Shown: one piece after another, positions 63,679 through 64,000 of the stretch
How positions within the stretch are numbered: position 1 is the first letter of the stretch
How the letters are laid out: each line of letters begins with the position of its first letter
Assembly (NCBI GenBank): GCA_963841885.1
Contig: CAWJEK010000031.1
Span: 1-64,000 of the forward strand
Length of the DNA: 64,000 nucleotides
Direction: 5' to 3'
From: Bog-756 sp963841885
Lineage (GTDB): Bacteria; Actinomycetota; Acidimicrobiia; Acidimicrobiales; RAAP-2
Made by a program: the position numbers and the translations under genes
The notes under the pieces: generated by a model
What the model saw: the letters and a program-made list of their open reading frames with translations, nothing else
Told to the model about the DNA's origin: nothing
The model's database searches: none

Positions 63679-64000
63679 ATGAACGGGCGACAGACCAAGT
63701 ACATCTTCTTCACCGGGGGGGTGTCCTCGTCGCTCGGCAAGGGACTCACGGCCTCCTCCCTCGGTCGCCTGCTCAAGTGCCGGGGCCTCAAGGTGACGAT
63801 GTGCAAGCTCGACCCGTACATCAACGTCGACCCCGGGACCATGAACCCGTTCGAGCACGGTGAGGTCTTCGTGACCGAGGACGGCGGGGAGACGGACCTC
63901 GACCTCGGCCACTACGAGCGCTTCATCGACGAGAACCTGCACAAGGGCTCGAACGCCACCACCGGCCGGATCTACTCGTCGGTCATCGCCAAGGAGCGGC
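63679..64000 (+). CDS. pyrG: CTP synthase, N-terminal part (cut by window end)
   Basis: First 107 residues of CTP synthase, which aminates UTP to CTP. The amidoligase domain start is unmistakable: KYIFFTGGV, SSLGKGLTASSLGRLLK (P-loop), LDPYINVDPGTMNPF, HGEVFVTEDGGETDLDLGHY. GTG 63655 is in frame and could be the start; ATG 63679 fits the family length better. Continues past 64000. recN-pyrG neighbourhood is typical. Confidence 0.95.
   Translation, partial: MNGRQTKYIFFTGGVSSSLGKGLTASSLGRLLKCRGLKVTMCKLDPYINVDPGTMNPFEHGEVFVTEDGGETDLDLGHYERFIDENLHKGSNATTGRIYSSVIAKER

Noticed and set aside
61315..63942. Very long minus-strand open frame over nadK, recN and pyrG
   Set aside because: It is the antisense of three well-conserved genes; long open antisense frames are expected at this GC content and the translation is low-complexity Arg/Ser/Ala.

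Overview
The window reads as one continuous chromosomal segment of a very GC-rich actinomycete. The class is an inference: the mix of genes fits Acidimicrobiia or a relative. Supporting signs are the actinobacterial gene order uvrC-rapZ-yvcK-gap-pgk-tpiA-secG at the left end, HAD phosphatase-(lysine-tail protein)-tlyA-nadK-recN-pyrG at the right end, many GTG starts, 4-base ATGA/GTGA gene overlaps, and actinobacterial families (DUF6458, DUF1206, SCO6745-like, DUF2510, an MFS-cNMP-patatin fusion of the Mycobacterium Rv3728/Rv3239c type, an AftB-like glycosyltransferase). No phage, insertion sequence or CRISPR array was seen.

Layout. 1-8818: excision repair, regulation of cell-envelope/carbon flow, lower glycolysis, SecG and an oligopeptide-type binding protein. 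8917-9000: tRNA-Leu(GAG). 9354-16011: an MFS exporter and SulP transporter operon preceded by a broken regulator, a PPK2 polyphosphate kinase and an aldehyde dehydrogenase. 16285-21395: two convergent cNMP-binding patatin proteins, one fused to a 14-TM transporter. 21525-26151: VOC protein, Baeyer-Villiger-type monooxygenase and small membrane proteins. 26193-34472: a tightly overlapping minus-strand electron-transfer locus (two-component system, ApbE flavin transferase, ferric-reductase-like membrane protein, NuoF-like flavoprotein, ferredoxin, cytochrome b, phosphodiester-glycosidase-like protein). 34855-42609: cyclase/AAA/TPR signalling protein, small HTH protein, Crp-type regulator, D,D-carboxypeptidase and a second PPK2.

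The most interesting region is 43967-46627. A nicotinoprotein-type alcohol dehydrogenase, a nitrobindin-like heme-binding beta-barrel protein and a Family 1 encapsulin shell form one operon. The beta-barrel protein ends in a near-perfect encapsulin cargo-loading peptide (LGIGSLR), and its stop codon overlaps the shell start as ATGA. This predicts a protein nanocompartment loaded with a heme beta-barrel protein, a cargo class I do not know from the usual list (DyP peroxidase, ferritin-like proteins, hemerythrin and others).

46921-59699 holds an AftB-like GT-C, DUF308 and DUF2510 proteins, a ChsH-like MaoC hydratase pair, SDR, glutaredoxin, an SDS-hydrolase-type alkylsulfatase, a DoxX-Rieske fusion and a fatty-acid desaturase. 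Many genes carry one-base frameshifts, often in C or G runs, including essential genes. They cluster at 1-3.9 kb and 48.7-62.1 kb. I treat them as probable sequence errors rather than decay, and give the spans of the restored genes.
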